A DNA stretch of 44,087 nucleotides from Planctomycetota bacterium (GCA_027296055.1 JAPUJT010000022.1:1-44087), one strand, 5' to 3'; positions 24,574 through 34,005 are shown, numbered from the stretch's first letter. Program-made: numbers and translations. The notes: generated by a model from the sequence alone, not told the origin.

Positions 24574-25968
24574 TCAGCGGCCCGATTGCATTCTCTGGAT
24601 CGCTTCCCCGGCGCGCTCGGCAGCGCTGGTCCCCGGAAAGCTATCGATGACTCGCTGCAGACGGTGAGCCTTCGCCGCCGGTGCCTGTTCCGGATTCGAC
24701 TCTATCCATTCTGTCGCCCCGCGCAAGGCCCGATCCGCCTCCGGCTGCCACGTGGACGCCCGCCGGTCAGTCTGGCTCCCTGACCCGCCTCCCATGATGA
24801 TGGCGAATACCACCAGGAGGACGATCCCGATGGCGGCAATGAAGACTCCAGGCGGGATCGAGCTACGGGAGGCGGCTCGTCGCTTCGCCCTGCGCCGTCG
24901 CACCCCCCCGGCCGAGGGGGTGACTCTACCCTCCAACTGTCGGAGATCCTCCAGGAGCTCATCGGGGCTCTGTTGCCGGTCCTCCTTTTGCTTCTCCATC
25001 ATTCGAACCAGGATCTGCTCCAGATCTCGAGACACGCGGGGGTTGATCTTGCGCGCACTCGGTGTCGGTTCCGTCATCTGCTTGGTCATGATCACCAGGG
25101 CGCTGGCCCCCCCGAAAGGCGGCTCCCCGGTGGCCAGGTGGAAGAGCGTCGCCCCGAGAGAGTAGATGTCGGAACGGATATCGGCGAACTCACCCCCCTT
25201 CGCCTGCTCCGGCGAAATGTAGTACGGCGTACCGACCGATCGCCCGCTCGCCGGGGTCGCCGTCATCCCCTCATCGTACTTGGCGAGTCCGAGGTCACAG
25301 AGCTTCGCGACGCCCCTGCCCGTGATCATGATGTTCTGGGGCTTGACGTCCCGGTGGACGAGACCGTGCTCGGCGGCATGCGAAAGCGCTTTGGCCATCT
25401 GAATACCGATCGAGATTACATCTTCCTCCGGCAGGGGTCCCTCCCTCGAGAGACGACGGCTCGTTGTCTCTCCGTCCACGTACTCCATGACGAAGAAGTG
25501 CCGACCGGCCGCCTCTCCCACGTCGATGCCCGCAATCACGTTCTTGTGGTTGAGCCTCGCGACGGCCTTCGCCTCGGTCATGAACCGGCCGATGAAGACC
25601 TCGTCTCCCTCCAACCGAGGGGCGAGAACCTTGATCGCCACCGTCCGGTCCAGGCTCACCTGGCGCGCCTTGTAGACGGTCCCCATCCCCCCCCGGCCGA
25701 GCCGGTCGAGGATCTCGTAGCCAGGAATCTTGGGCCACTCGTCCTTCTGGCGGAGGCGGATCTCGACCCCGGCGACCTGCTCCCTCGTGAGGTAACCCTT
25801 CTCGATACAGATCTCGGGAATCGGCCTCGGGAGGACCCCCAGCTCCCGGAGCTGGCTCTGGATCCCCACAGCATCTTCGTGCTGGGCCTGCGTCAGCAGT
25901 CCCAGTTCGACGGCCAAGGGGCCGAATTGCCTCTCATTGGGGGGCTCGGCAGTCGGGCTCAATGTCAC
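24574..25968 (-). CDS. Transmembrane Hanks-type Ser/Thr protein kinase
   Basis: 464 residues from a GTG at 25968 (AAGGTAGA upstream). Residues about 15-75 form a small helical domain (LAVELGLLTQAQHEDAV, CIEKGYLTREQVAG) of the kind found before kinases in Planctomycetota and Myxococcota. The kinase domain covers about 82-345: glycine loop GRGGMGTVYK, catalytic K113 in VAIKVL, HRDVKPQN with D207, DLG instead of DFG (225-227), and SPEQAKG. A basic stretch then leads to one transmembrane helix (about 373-393) and an external segment of about 70 residues with a TPR/YbgF-like AKAHRLQRVIDSFPGT. The adjacent gene product is exported to the same side as this external part. It has its own promoter at 26017-26045. 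Confidence 0.93.
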   Translation of the reverse strand: MTLSPTAEPPNERQFGPLAVELGLLTQAQHEDAVGIQSQLRELGVLPRPIPEICIEKGYLTREQVAGVEIRLRQKDEWPKIPGYEILDRLGRGGMGTVYKARQVSLDRTVAIKVLAPRLEGDEVFIGRFMTEAKAVARLNHKNVIAGIDVGEAAGRHFFVMEYVDGETTSRRLSREGPLPEEDVISIGIQMAKALSHAAEHGLVHRDVKPQNIMITGRGVAKLCDLGLAKYDEGMTATPASGRSVGTPYYISPEQAKGGEFADIRSDIYSLGATLFHLATGEPPFGGASALVIMTKQMTEPTPSARKINPRVSRDLEQILVRMMEKQKEDRQQSPDELLEDLRQLEGRVTPSAGGVRRRRAKRRAASRSSIPPGVFIAAIGIVLLVVFAIIMGGGSGSQTDRRASTWQPEADRALRGATEWIESNPEQAPAAKAHRLQRVIDSFPGTSAAERAGEAIQRMQSGR

Positions 25969-26016
25969 TCTACCTTCTGTAACCAGCTTGGCCCTCGTGG
26001 TTTCGGGGAATATGGA

Positions 26017-26045
26017 ATTATACAGAGGGCAGACAATCCTGGCAA
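26017..26045 (-). promoter_or_regulatory. Sigma70-type promoter for the kinase/pseudo-protease pair
   Basis: Minus strand TTGCCA (26045-26040), a 17-base spacer, TATAAT (26022-26017). It matches consensus at 11 of 12 positions. The expected start near 26010 leaves a leader of about 42 bases. Confidence 0.75.
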
Positions 26046-26129
26046 CGGGAGGCGCGGGTACACGGACACAGCCAGGGCCCGGTATGAATGGATCTCGGTG
26101 ATCGCGTCGAGGAGATGGACCCGGAGGTC

Positions 26130-27254
26130 CTAGTCGACCGTCAAGACCTCGCTCTGGAAGGGCGGGCCGTCGACCGACAGCAGCATCTGGCTCGAGACCT
26201 GGTAGGCGATCACATCCAGACCGGAGTCTATGCCTACCTGGAACGTGGCCATCTGCACCTCCGAGGGGAGGACATCGTACGCGACGAGCAGGTTGGTACT
26301 CGCTCCGGGGATGACCGTCAGCCCTAGACCCGAGAAGGTCACCGAGCCGTTGTCCAGAGCGTAGTCTCCCTGGCCGAGCAGCAAGTCGCCGGGGCTGACC
26401 AATCCGTCGCCGTCGACGTCATGGTAGAAGTAGACCGCAGCGAGGTCCCTGCTCTCATCGCCGGTGCCCCTGGCGTCGAATGTGATCGCCTCGATCGAGA
26501 CATCTCCGTAACCGGACGTGTCTATCGCGATCTGGAGCATCTCGACCGCCGAGGCCGGAGCGTTAACCATGCCGGCGGTGGGCGTGGCGGAACCGAGGGT
26601 GACCATCACCTCGTTGCTGCCACCGCCGACGTCGCTGACGGTCCTCGTCGGGCTCCGAACCGGGATTCCCTCGATCGTGAGCGGACACCCCGAATCGTCC
26701 CCCTCCCCATCGACATCACTCTCGTCCGCGAGACGAATGGCGAACGTGTCTCCGAGGGAGGCGGTCCCGGCCAGATCGTACACGAGGAGGTAGGTCGCAG
26801 CATCCCCGTCATCGATGACCTCGTTCAGCCCTCCGAATCTGACCAATCCGTTGTCGGACGAGTACTGACCCGCCGTCCCGAGAAGCTGATCCCCTGAGTC
26901 CAACGCCGCATCCCCATTCCGATCGCGGTAGAGCCTGACCCAGGCGACATCGATGGAATCATCCGCGGTACCCGAGGCTCGAAAGCTCAGCCGGTCGATG
27001 CGAATCGGCTCGGATGGACTGTCGACCTTCGCCCGGATCTGCATCATGACGAGGTCCGTTCCGTCCGCGTTCACGTTGCTATCGGGCTCGGTTCCGGAAC
27101 CAATGGAGAAGGTGATCGTATGCTTGAACTGGTTCGTGAAGGAACTCGGATCGAGCGGGTTCGTGCCTATTCCAGGGCAGCCGGCCAGGACGGCGATCAT
27201 GGGGAGGACGGCGCTGGCAACAATCCACCGGGTAAGGCCAGGGGTGCGTTTCAT
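26130..27254 (-). CDS. Lipoprotein with two tandem repeat domains and dockerin-like Ca-binding loops
   Basis: 374 residues from the ATG at 27254 (GGAG 10 bases upstream). The signal MKRTPGLTRWIVASAVLPMI continues to a lipobox VLAGC. The mature protein is a tandem duplication of a domain of about 120 residues: IDRLSFRASGTADDSIDVAW in the first and IEAITFDARGTGDESRDLAA in the second. In each copy a calcium-loop motif follows (DRNGDAALDSGD and DVDGDGLVSPGD), then DNGLVRFGGL or DNGSVTFSGL and a stretch AATYLLVYDL or STNLLVAYDV. The loops resemble EF-hand/type I dockerin loops. No catalytic motif was seen; an envelope binding or structural role is likely. Promoter at 27328-27357. Confidence 0.78.
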   Translation of the reverse strand: MKRTPGLTRWIVASAVLPMIAVLAGCPGIGTNPLDPSSFTNQFKHTITFSIGSGTEPDSNVNADGTDLVMMQIRAKVDSPSEPIRIDRLSFRASGTADDSIDVAWVRLYRDRNGDAALDSGDQLLGTAGQYSSDNGLVRFGGLNEVIDDGDAATYLLVYDLAGTASLGDTFAIRLADESDVDGEGDDSGCPLTIEGIPVRSPTRTVSDVGGGSNEVMVTLGSATPTAGMVNAPASAVEMLQIAIDTSGYGDVSIEAITFDARGTGDESRDLAAVYFYHDVDGDGLVSPGDLLLGQGDYALDNGSVTFSGLGLTVIPGASTNLLVAYDVLPSEVQMATFQVGIDSGLDVIAYQVSSQMLLSVDGPPFQSEVLTVD

Positions 27255-27327
27255 CGTGGCTGCTCTCCAATTAGATCCCAAGTAGATCCCAAAAACCCGT
27301 TCGAATTACCGTCCCCCATACAGGGCC

Positions 27328-27357
27328 AGTATACCCGGGGGCCGATCCGGGCGGCAA
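27328..27357 (-). promoter_or_regulatory. Candidate promoter for the repeat lipoprotein
   Basis: Minus strand TTGCCG (27357-27352), an 18-base spacer, TATACT (27333-27328). Confidence 0.55.
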
Positions 27358-27547
27358 GACATTTCGCCCTCTATCCAGGACGTAGGACGGTTGAGCCGTA
27401 CTGCATCATCCAGGAGGGACAAGAGGCGCGCCAAATCGTTGAAATCCAAGAAGTTGTGTAAATCGAGAGGGGGTGCTGGCTCCGGTACAGATCACCCGTC
27501 ACGACGTAATCACCATGGCCCCCGTAGCTTCAGGCGTCCATGCCGAA

Positions 27548-27577
27548 TTGGCCAGCCTCTCAGGGCCGAGGTATACT
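27548..27577 (+). promoter_or_regulatory. Candidate promoter for the PilZ gene
   Basis: TTGGCC (27548-27553), an 18-base spacer, TATACT (27572-27577). The leader is about 97 bases and contains the nine-C run. Confidence 0.5.
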
Positions 27578-27680
27578 CTTGAGGCAAATGGGAATCTTCT
27601 GACGCGAGCAGGGCGGGATGGACGGGCTTTCTGCACGTCAGGGCGGGCTTCCTTCCCCCCCCCGGGAGGCACGAGGAATC

Positions 27681-28424
27681 ATGGAGAAGAGACAGCACGA
27701 TCGGGCCGCGATCGCATTCCCCATCCGTCTGCGAATCGGCAACATCAACGACTTCACAGAGCAATACACTTCCGACCTGAGCGCGGGCGGGATATTCGTG
27801 AAGATGAACTTCCCCCCCCCTATCGGGACGCAGGTCGATCTCGAGTTCCACCTGGATCCAGTGAACAAGACGATCAAGGCCCGAGGCGACGTGGTCCGCT
27901 CCATCCGCGACGGTGAGGCCGGGGACGGGGACCCGGGCATGGGAGTTCAGTTCACCAATCTAGGCGAGGAGGGGAAACGTTTCATCGAGTTGGTCGTAGC
28001 GAAATTCAATCGGGCGCACCCCTCTCAAGTCATCAAAATCCCGGAGGGCTTCTTCGAGGAGATCGATTCAACGCTCGACGGAAAGTCGAAAAAGGCCCCG
28101 ATGAACACCTCTCTACAGATCCGCATCCGCCTGGCGAGCGCCGCAGCCCTCAAGAAGCGACACGCCGAGACACTCAAGAGAAGCCGGCTGTTCATCCCGA
28201 CGGAGGCGACTCGTCCCCTGGGGACCAAGGTCCTGCTCACCGTCATCCTGGAGAAAGAAAACAAGCTGATCGGCCTGGATGGCGAAGTCGTTGGAGTAGT
28301 GGATGACACCTCGACAGGTACCGTATCCAAGCCCGGCCTGATGGTGCGGGTGCGTGAGGTGGGCGAGGAGCTCGAGCAACTCCTACGCTCGGCAGATGCG
28401 GATAGCCCCGCCGTGACTTCTTAA
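27681..28424 (+). CDS. Double PilZ-domain protein, probable c-di-GMP effector
   Basis: 248 residues from the ATG at 27681 (GAGGAA upstream). PilZ domains bind c-di-GMP through RxxxR and D/NxSxxG. The first domain (about residues 1-115) shows RQHDR at residues 4-8 and SDLSAGGIFVKM; its layout resembles the PilZ-like family TIGR02266 known from Myxococcus. The second half (about 140-240) repeats the fold (TSLQIRIRLA, SRLFIPTEATRPLGTKVLL) but lacks a clear RxxxR motif, so it may have lost ligand binding. No membrane segment. Convergent with the histidine kinase gene. Together with HD-GYP, NrnA and the PilM operon this suggests c-di-GMP control of surface behaviour, which is inference. Confidence 0.85.
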   Translation: MEKRQHDRAAIAFPIRLRIGNINDFTEQYTSDLSAGGIFVKMNFPPPIGTQVDLEFHLDPVNKTIKARGDVVRSIRDGEAGDGDPGMGVQFTNLGEEGKRFIELVVAKFNRAHPSQVIKIPEGFFEEIDSTLDGKSKKAPMNTSLQIRIRLASAAALKKRHAETLKRSRLFIPTEATRPLGTKVLLTVILEKENKLIGLDGEVVGVVDDTSTGTVSKPGLMVRVREVGEELEQLLRSADADSPAVTS

Positions 28425-28453
28425 CCTACGTTTTCACGCCAGAGATACCGAAT

Positions 28454-30322
28454 TCAGGTGGGGTCGGAGTGGGAGTCCGCCTGTCTCGCGGGCGCCGTCA
28501 GTTCTTGGCCATCCCCGGAACCTTCTCCGGAACCATCGAAGAGGCGCGCGATCTCGGAGAGGGTGAAGGGCTTTCGGAGGTAGCCATCGGCCCGGCGGAT
28601 CGCCCGGCGAAGGGTCGCGTCCTCCTGCTTTCCGGTCATGATCACCACCTTGATACTCCGGTTTCCCTTCCTCGCCACCTTGAGCACGTCATATCCGCTC
28701 AGCTTTCCTGGCAGCTTGATATCCAGTAGCAGGCAGTCGATCTTCTCCTTCCCGAGGATCTGCATCGCCTCCTCGGCGGTGCCGGAGGTCCGGACCATCA
28801 GGCCCTTCTTCTCCAGGACCTGAAGGATCAGGTCCCTGATCCCCACCTCATCGTCCACGATAAGGACCTTCTTCAGCCCGGTGAGGCTGTGGATCTTTCC
28901 GGTCTTCGACTCCCGCGGAGGCTGCGCGGCCTTCTTCCGGCGATGGATCGGGAGGATCACGGTGAAGGTGCTTCCTCGGCCGATGTGGCTGTCCACCTGG
29001 ATTCTTCCGTCGTGCTGACGAACCACGTTGTAGGAGACGGTCAGACCCAGCCCGGTCCCGGGCCTCTCGCCACCCCCGAAGGACCCTTTCGTGGTGAAGA
29101 AGGGCTCGAAGATCCGGCTCAGGTGCTCCTTGGGGATCCCGCGGCCGGTGTCCGAGACGGTGGTGTAGATGTTGTACTTGTCGGAGGTGACCTCGATCCG
29201 GATCGTCCCATGGCCATCGATCGCATGGCTTGCATTCAGGATCAGGTTGAGGAAAACCTGCTGGATCTGGCCAGGGCTCATCAGGATCGATGGAACCGAA
29301 TCGAATCGCTTCTCGATGTCGATTCCGGAGAGTCGAAGCTCCTTCTCCACGATGGTGAGGACGCCGTCGACCAGCGTGACGACGTTGGATTTCTCGAGCT
29401 TCTCATCGCGCACCCGCGAGAACGAGAGGAGGTTCGTCGTGATGTCCCTCGCCCGTTTCGCCTGGGTGACCACGGTCTCGGGAAGACGATCCTTGAACTT
29501 ATCGTTCTTTTCCGCCAGCTCGGCAAACCCCATGATCACGGCTAGAATGTTATTGAACTCGTGGGCGATCCCGGCGGCGAGGAGGCCCACCGCAGCCATC
29601 TTGTCCGATTCCACGAGTTGCTGCTGAAGCTCTTTCAGCTCGGTGGTCCGGGCCTCCACCCGGCTCTCCAGATCCTGGTTCCACTTCTCGATCTCCGTCT
29701 TGGAATCCGAGAGCTGCTTGTAGAGCAGGGCGTTGTCGATAGCCACCGCCGCCTGGTTGGCGAACGTCTCGAGAAACTGGACATCTCGGTCGGAGAAGAG
29801 GTTCGGGATGTACTGGTTGTCGACATAGATCGCCCCCACCATCTTCTCACGGCTGAGCAGCGGTACGCAGAGGATCGAGCGAAGATTCAGCTCCATGATG
29901 CTCGATTCCGCGGCGAAGCCGGACTCGCCGATCGCGTCCTCGCAGGCGATCGTCTTTCCTTCCGACACGACCTTGGAGAGGATCGAGTGGCTCACCTGAG
30001 CGGCCGGGGCCCGGATCGGCTCCTGCTTGCGCGTGAGAGCCACCTTGAAGTCCATCTCACCCTCTTCGCTGGCCAGGATGAGGAATCCTCTCTCCGCCTG
30101 CGTGAACTCGATCACTCGGTCCATCACGAACTTCAGGAGCACATCCATCTCGATCGTGGAGTTCATCACCTTGCAGAGCTCGAGGAGGTTCTGAAGGTTG
30201 ATGTACTTCTTCTCGATCGTCGGCTCGGGAGGCTCTGATGGGGCCGCCGGCGCAGGCTGGGGCTGGCTCAACTCTTCGAAACGCCGGAGATACTCGAGGC
30301 CTTCGAAGAAAGGGTGAGACAT
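28454..30322 (-). CDS. Soluble hybrid histidine kinase (GAF-HisKA-HATPase-receiver)
   Basis: 622 residues from the ATG at 30322 (GGGAG upstream; the longer reading crosses the promoter). Domains: GAF at about 53-200, a coiled coil at about 205-245, HisKA with phospho-accepting H254 in AAGIAHEFNNIL, and HATPase_c at about 345-460 with QVFLNLILNASHAI (N box), DTGRGIP (G1) and GTGLGLTVS (G2). A receiver follows at about 485-595 with D490/D491, phosphoacceptor D534 in LLLDIKLPGK, and K584. The H box is of the NtrB/ZraS type. No membrane helix is visible, so it senses a cytoplasmic signal. No separate response regulator lies nearby. Its GAF resembles the one in the HD-GYP protein (both have SILCVP/GAMCVP and GAIYVDN/GAIYLDN). 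Confidence 0.93.
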   Translation of the reverse strand: MSHPFFEGLEYLRRFEELSQPQPAPAAPSEPPEPTIEKKYINLQNLLELCKVMNSTIEMDVLLKFVMDRVIEFTQAERGFLILASEEGEMDFKVALTRKQEPIRAPAAQVSHSILSKVVSEGKTIACEDAIGESGFAAESSIMELNLRSILCVPLLSREKMVGAIYVDNQYIPNLFSDRDVQFLETFANQAAVAIDNALLYKQLSDSKTEIEKWNQDLESRVEARTTELKELQQQLVESDKMAAVGLLAAGIAHEFNNILAVIMGFAELAEKNDKFKDRLPETVVTQAKRARDITTNLLSFSRVRDEKLEKSNVVTLVDGVLTIVEKELRLSGIDIEKRFDSVPSILMSPGQIQQVFLNLILNASHAIDGHGTIRIEVTSDKYNIYTTVSDTGRGIPKEHLSRIFEPFFTTKGSFGGGERPGTGLGLTVSYNVVRQHDGRIQVDSHIGRGSTFTVILPIHRRKKAAQPPRESKTGKIHSLTGLKKVLIVDDEVGIRDLILQVLEKKGLMVRTSGTAEEAMQILGKEKIDCLLLDIKLPGKLSGYDVLKVARKGNRSIKVVIMTGKQEDATLRRAIRRADGYLRKPFTLSEIARLFDGSGEGSGDGQELTAPARQADSHSDPT

Positions 30323-30388
30323 CAGATGCGCTCCCGCGGCCCTCTGACCGTCGGGTTCAGGGGGGGCAGAGTGGGAAAGGACCCTCTC

Positions 30389-30417
30389 AATATAGCACGA
30401 TGGCGAGGGTGCGTCAA
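30389..30417 (-). promoter_or_regulatory. Sigma70-type promoter for the hybrid histidine kinase
   Basis: Minus strand TTGACG (30417-30412), a 17-base spacer, TATATT (30394-30389). The expected start near 30382 gives a 60-base leader. Confidence 0.7.
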
Positions 30418-30476
30418 ACCCGACCGGGGGGAGAGAGATCGCCACAAAGACTGGAACCAGGAGGAGATACTGCGAT

Positions 30477-31865
30477 TCAGGGCGCGCGACCGTAGCGGTA
30501 GACTGGGGGGAGCTCGGCTATCTGGGTGCCCCGCTGAACCTCGAGGACCACCCGACTTCCGGCTTCCTTCAGGGCAAGCCCCAGATCATCAATGCTCGAC
30601 ACCTTCCGGCCGTTCACCGACCGGATCAGGTCTCCCTTCTGGAGCCCCTGCAGATCTGCTCCCCCGCCCTCGTCCACCCGCGAGACGAGGACGCCGGATC
30701 CTGGGAGGTAGTCGTAACGCTTCGCCAGCCCGGAGGTGAGCTCCCTTACCTCGAGTCCCAGCGTACCGGGGCTCCTGTCCAGATCCCCCAGAACCGCCGA
30801 GACCGTATAGATCTTGCCGTTGCGGTAGAGCTCCACATCTACCTCCGCGCCGGGAGTGAACTGTCCCACGGCGGTCCGGAGGGAGCCGTTTCCCGTAACG
30901 CGACGATTACCGAGACGGAGGATGAGGTCCTGCTCCTCGATCCCGGCTCGATCCGCCGGACCGTCCTCGACGACCTGATCGACCGCCGCTCCCCGCGGAT
31001 CGGCGATTCCGAGATCCGCCGCTACATCGTGAAGGAGCTCCGCGTCACGGATGCGGACGCCCAGAAAGCCGCGGGAGATCTTTCCATCCTCGAGGATCTG
31101 ATCCACGACACGACGCACCATCTCGATCGGAATGGCGAACCCGATCCCCTGATACCCCCCGGAACGCGAGATGATCACGGCGTTGATACCGATCACCTGC
31201 CCCTTCAGATTGACGAGCGGGCCTCCGCTATTTCCCGGATTGATCGCCGCGTCGGTCTGGATGAAGTTCTCGTAGTCGAGGATGTTCAGGTTGGCCCTCC
31301 CCTTGCCGCTGACGATCCCCGCCGTCACCGTCTGCTCCAGGCCGAACGGATTGCCGATAGCCAGGACCCACTGCCCCACCTCCAGGACCTCCGAATCCCC
31401 GAGCTCGCAGGAGACGAGATCCTTCGCGTCGACTCGCAAGACGGCGATGTCGGATCGGGGATCGCTGCCGAGGACCTCGGCCTCGAGCTCCCTCTGGTCG
31501 TGAAGTCTGACCATGACGAGCTTGGCTCCGGCCACGACGTGATGGTTCGTGACGATGATTCCGCCGCTGTCGACTATCAGTCCGGAGCCAGTCCCGGTGA
31601 CATCGTATTGCCTCGGGCTGGAGAAGAATCCCCCGCGCGTCCGATGCGATCGAGTGGCCGAGATGTGCACGACGGCCGGGCGGACCTTCCGGGCGACGGC
31701 CACGAAGGCCTTCGAGACGTCTTCCAGCCTTTCGAGGACCTTGGTGATGTCCTCCTCCTGCCGGGCGCTCACGGCGGATACCGATCCGACGTCGACGAGG
31801 TAGCACGCGGCGCCGACCGTGAGGGCGACGACCGCGCCACCGAGCCATATCGATCTGCCTATCAT
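30477..31865 (-). CDS. HtrA/DegP-type periplasmic serine protease with two PDZ domains
   Basis: 462 residues. Degrades or refolds damaged envelope proteins. An N-terminal membrane anchor or signal (about residues 5-23) is followed by the trypsin-like domain with intact triad: H109 in TNHHVV, D139 in SDIAVLRV and S213 in NPGNSGGPL. Two PDZ domains follow, starting with FLGVRIRD (about 262) and near LGLEVREL (about 360). The C-terminal proline-rich residues are not conserved. The start overlaps the ftsH stop by four bases (ATGA), so the cytosolic and periplasmic quality-control proteases are translationally coupled. Confidence 0.95.
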   Translation of the reverse strand: MIGRSIWLGGAVVALTVGAACYLVDVGSVSAVSARQEEDITKVLERLEDVSKAFVAVARKVRPAVVHISATRSHRTRGGFFSSPRQYDVTGTGSGLIVDSGGIIVTNHHVVAGAKLVMVRLHDQRELEAEVLGSDPRSDIAVLRVDAKDLVSCELGDSEVLEVGQWVLAIGNPFGLEQTVTAGIVSGKGRANLNILDYENFIQTDAAINPGNSGGPLVNLKGQVIGINAVIISRSGGYQGIGFAIPIEMVRRVVDQILEDGKISRGFLGVRIRDAELLHDVAADLGIADPRGAAVDQVVEDGPADRAGIEEQDLILRLGNRRVTGNGSLRTAVGQFTPGAEVDVELYRNGKIYTVSAVLGDLDRSPGTLGLEVRELTSGLAKRYDYLPGSGVLVSRVDEGGGADLQGLQKGDLIRSVNGRKVSSIDDLGLALKEAGSRVVLEVQRGTQIAELPPVYRYGRAP

Positions 31866-33826
31866 CGGGACTCCTCCGTTTGGCCTTCCCCGCCGGAGCC
31901 TGGGCGCGAATTCCTCTCGTCGTTCTTCCGGATCATCTCGGTGAGCTCCTTTCCGTCTATGACCTCCTTCTCCATCAGCCGCTCGGCCAGCTGGTCCATC
32001 AGCTTTCTGTCTTTCTGCAGGATCTCCCGGGTCCGGTCGTACGCCTCCGACACGACCCGTGAGATCTCCTGGTCGATCTTCTCCAGGGTCTGGGGGCTGA
32101 ACTGGGCCTTCGTCTGTGTGAACTCCTTTCCGAGGAAAACCGCTCCGTCGGAGCGCTCCAGCGCCATCGGCCCGACGGCGTCGCTCATCCCGTACCGGCA
32201 GACCATGCTGCGAGCGAGATCTGTCACTCGCTCCAGGTCGTTCTGAGCCCCGGTCGAGATGTCGCCCATGACCAGCTCCTCCGCGATCCGGCCTCCGAGG
32301 GCCACCGAGATCCGGTCCATGAGCTGGGAACGGCTGATGAGATGTTGATCATCCTCCGGGAGCTGGAGCGTGTAGCCGAGAGCGGCGGTGCCCCTCGGGA
32401 CGATGGAGATCTTGTGAACCCTGTCGGCGTGCGGGAGGCGGCTCGCCGTGAGGGCGTGTCCGATCTCGTGATAGGCGATCACTCTCTTCTCCTCGGGGCC
32501 GATCAACTTCGACTTCCTCTCGGGGCCTGCCACGACTCGATCGATGGCATCCTCGAGCTCCACCATCGTGATGACGGTCCCGTTCTTCCGGCCGGTGAGC
32601 AAGGCAGCCTCGTTCATCACGTTGGCAAGATCCGCTCCGGTGAACCCGGGCGTCCTCTTCGCCAGGACGGTGAGATCGACCTCGGGGGCGAGTGGCTTTC
32701 CCCGTGAGTGCACCTTCAAGATCGCCTCCCGGCCCTTGGCTTCGGGCATGTCGAGGACTACTTGCCGATCGAAACGGCCGGGCCGGAGCAGCGCCGGGTC
32801 CAGGACATCCGGACGATTCGTCGCCGCGATGATGATCACCCCTTTGTTCGCCTCGAATCCGTCCAGCTCCACGAGGAGAGCGTTCAGGGTCTGCTCCCGT
32901 TCGTCGTGCCCCCCTCCCAGGCCGGCGCCGCGGTGGCGACCGACAGCGTCGATCTCATCGATGAACACGATGCAGGGGCGCTTCGACTTCGCCTGACTGA
33001 ATAGATCCCTCACCCTGGCCGCCCCGACGCCGACGAACATCTCGACGAAGTCCGAGCCGGAGATCGTAAAGAAGTGGACCTTCGCCTCTCCCGCCACCGC
33101 CCTCGCCAGCAGGGTCTTTCCGGTCCCCGGCGGGCCAACGAGCAGCACTCCCTTGGGGACCTTGGCGCCGAGCGCCTGGAACTTCTTCGGTTCCCGGAGG
33201 TACTGGATGATCTCCCGGAGCTCCTCCTTCGCCTCCTCACATGCCGCCACGTCATCGAACGTGGTTTGGGTGTCCTTCTCCGCCAGCACCTTGGCCTTGG
33301 ACCGACCGAAGGAGACGAACTGCTGTCCCATCGCACCCATCCGACGCATCCCGAAGTACCAGAGGACTCCGAGGAGGATCACGGGGAGGAGGAGGAGCAG
33401 GAAGAGCCCGCCCATCCCGGCGGGGGGCTTGCCCTCGACCTTCTCGATCTTCCCCTCGTTGATCAGCCTCACCAGCTCTTCGTCCTTCGTCTGGGGGAGG
33501 CGGATGGTCCGGAAGCGCGTCAGCTTCTCCTCTTCCGAGCCTCCTTCTCCATCCTTGACTACCTCCTTGTCTCCCTCCTTGTCTCCCTCCTCCGAGGCCT
33601 CGAGGTACTCGCCGCGTATCTCCGTCTCCGACATGCTTACCGACTTGACCCTCCCATTTCGCACCAGCTCCTTGAACTCGCTGTACGGGAGCTCCTTGAC
33701 CCCCACGTTCTTGAAGACGGAGGTGAGCAGCATGAGGATGAGGAAGGCGAGAATGACGTAGCCGAATGAGATACGGAACGGCTTCGGGCCTTTTTTTCCG
33801 GGTTTCTTCGGGTCTTGCACAGTCAC
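31862..33826 (-). CDS. ftsH: ATP-dependent zinc metalloprotease FtsH
   Basis: 654 residues from a GTG at 33826, preceded 6 bases away by GGAGGTGAT, an almost perfect anti-16S match; a TTG at 33859 would add 11 residues without such a site. Membrane-bound AAA+ protease. Two transmembrane helices (about 22-37 and 140-158) enclose a periplasmic domain with an unusual acidic insert (EGDKEGDKE). Walker A GPPGTGKT is at about 231-238, followed by Walker B FIDEID, the second region of homology [20 protein letters not shown], and zinc motif HEIGH at about 453-457. It is the first gene of a pair with htrA. Confidence 0.96.
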   Translation of the reverse strand: MTVQDPKKPGKKGPKPFRISFGYVILAFLILMLLTSVFKNVGVKELPYSEFKELVRNGRVKSVSMSETEIRGEYLEASEEGDKEGDKEVVKDGEGGSEEEKLTRFRTIRLPQTKDEELVRLINEGKIEKVEGKPPAGMGGLFLLLLLPVILLGVLWYFGMRRMGAMGQQFVSFGRSKAKVLAEKDTQTTFDDVAACEEAKEELREIIQYLREPKKFQALGAKVPKGVLLVGPPGTGKTLLARAVAGEAKVHFFTISGSDFVEMFVGVGAARVRDLFSQAKSKRPCIVFIDEIDAVGRHRGAGLGGGHDEREQTLNALLVELDGFEANKGVIIIAATNRPDVLDPALLRPGRFDRQVVLDMPEAKGREAILKVHSRGKPLAPEVDLTVLAKRTPGFTGADLANVMNEAALLTGRKNGTVITMVELEDAIDRVVAGPERKSKLIGPEEKRVIAYHEIGHALTASRLPHADRVHKISIVPRGTAALGYTLQLPEDDQHLISRSQLMDRISVALGGRIAEELVMGDISTGAQNDLERVTDLARSMVCRYGMSDAVGPMALERSDGAVFLGKEFTQTKAQFSPQTLEKIDQEISRVVSEAYDRTREILQKDRKLMDQLAERLMEKEVIDGKELTEMIRKNDERNSRPGSGGEGQTEESR

Positions 33827-33876
33827 TCTAAGATCACCTCCGGCCGTCCCTTGGAGCAATGGTCATGCCAAACCCT

Positions 33877-33905
33877 ATTCTATCCCGGAGGGACGGACAA
33901 GTCCC
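33877..33905 (-). promoter_or_regulatory. Weak candidate promoter for ftsH-htrA
   Basis: Minus strand GGGACT (33905-33900), a 17-base spacer, TAGAAT (33882-33877). Good -10, poor -35; the leader would be about 44 bases. Confidence 0.35.
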
Positions 33906-34005
33906 CTGATAGGCTGCCAGACTGGCATAATCCGAGACAAAAGGCTTGCCGGCAGAGGCGCGAAGGAGCTAGGATCGCCAGAGTTCACTCCATTCGAGGT
34001 AAGGA

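Larger units (their letters stand above)
27255..27680. other. Divergent intergenic region between the lipoprotein and PilZ genes
   Basis: 426 bases with outward-facing promoters at 27328-27357 (minus) and 27548-27577 (plus), a short tandem TAGATCCCA duplication at about 27274-27293, and a run of nine C (27655-27663) just upstream of the PilZ ribosome binding site. The central 190 bases contain no reading frame or RNA structure that I could recognise. Confidence 0.55.

Noticed and set aside
33780..33800. Programmed frameshift at the A-run in ftsH codons for GKKG
   Set aside because: Seven A followed by G could be slippery, but the main frame continues with a full FtsH and no shifted frame of useful length exists.
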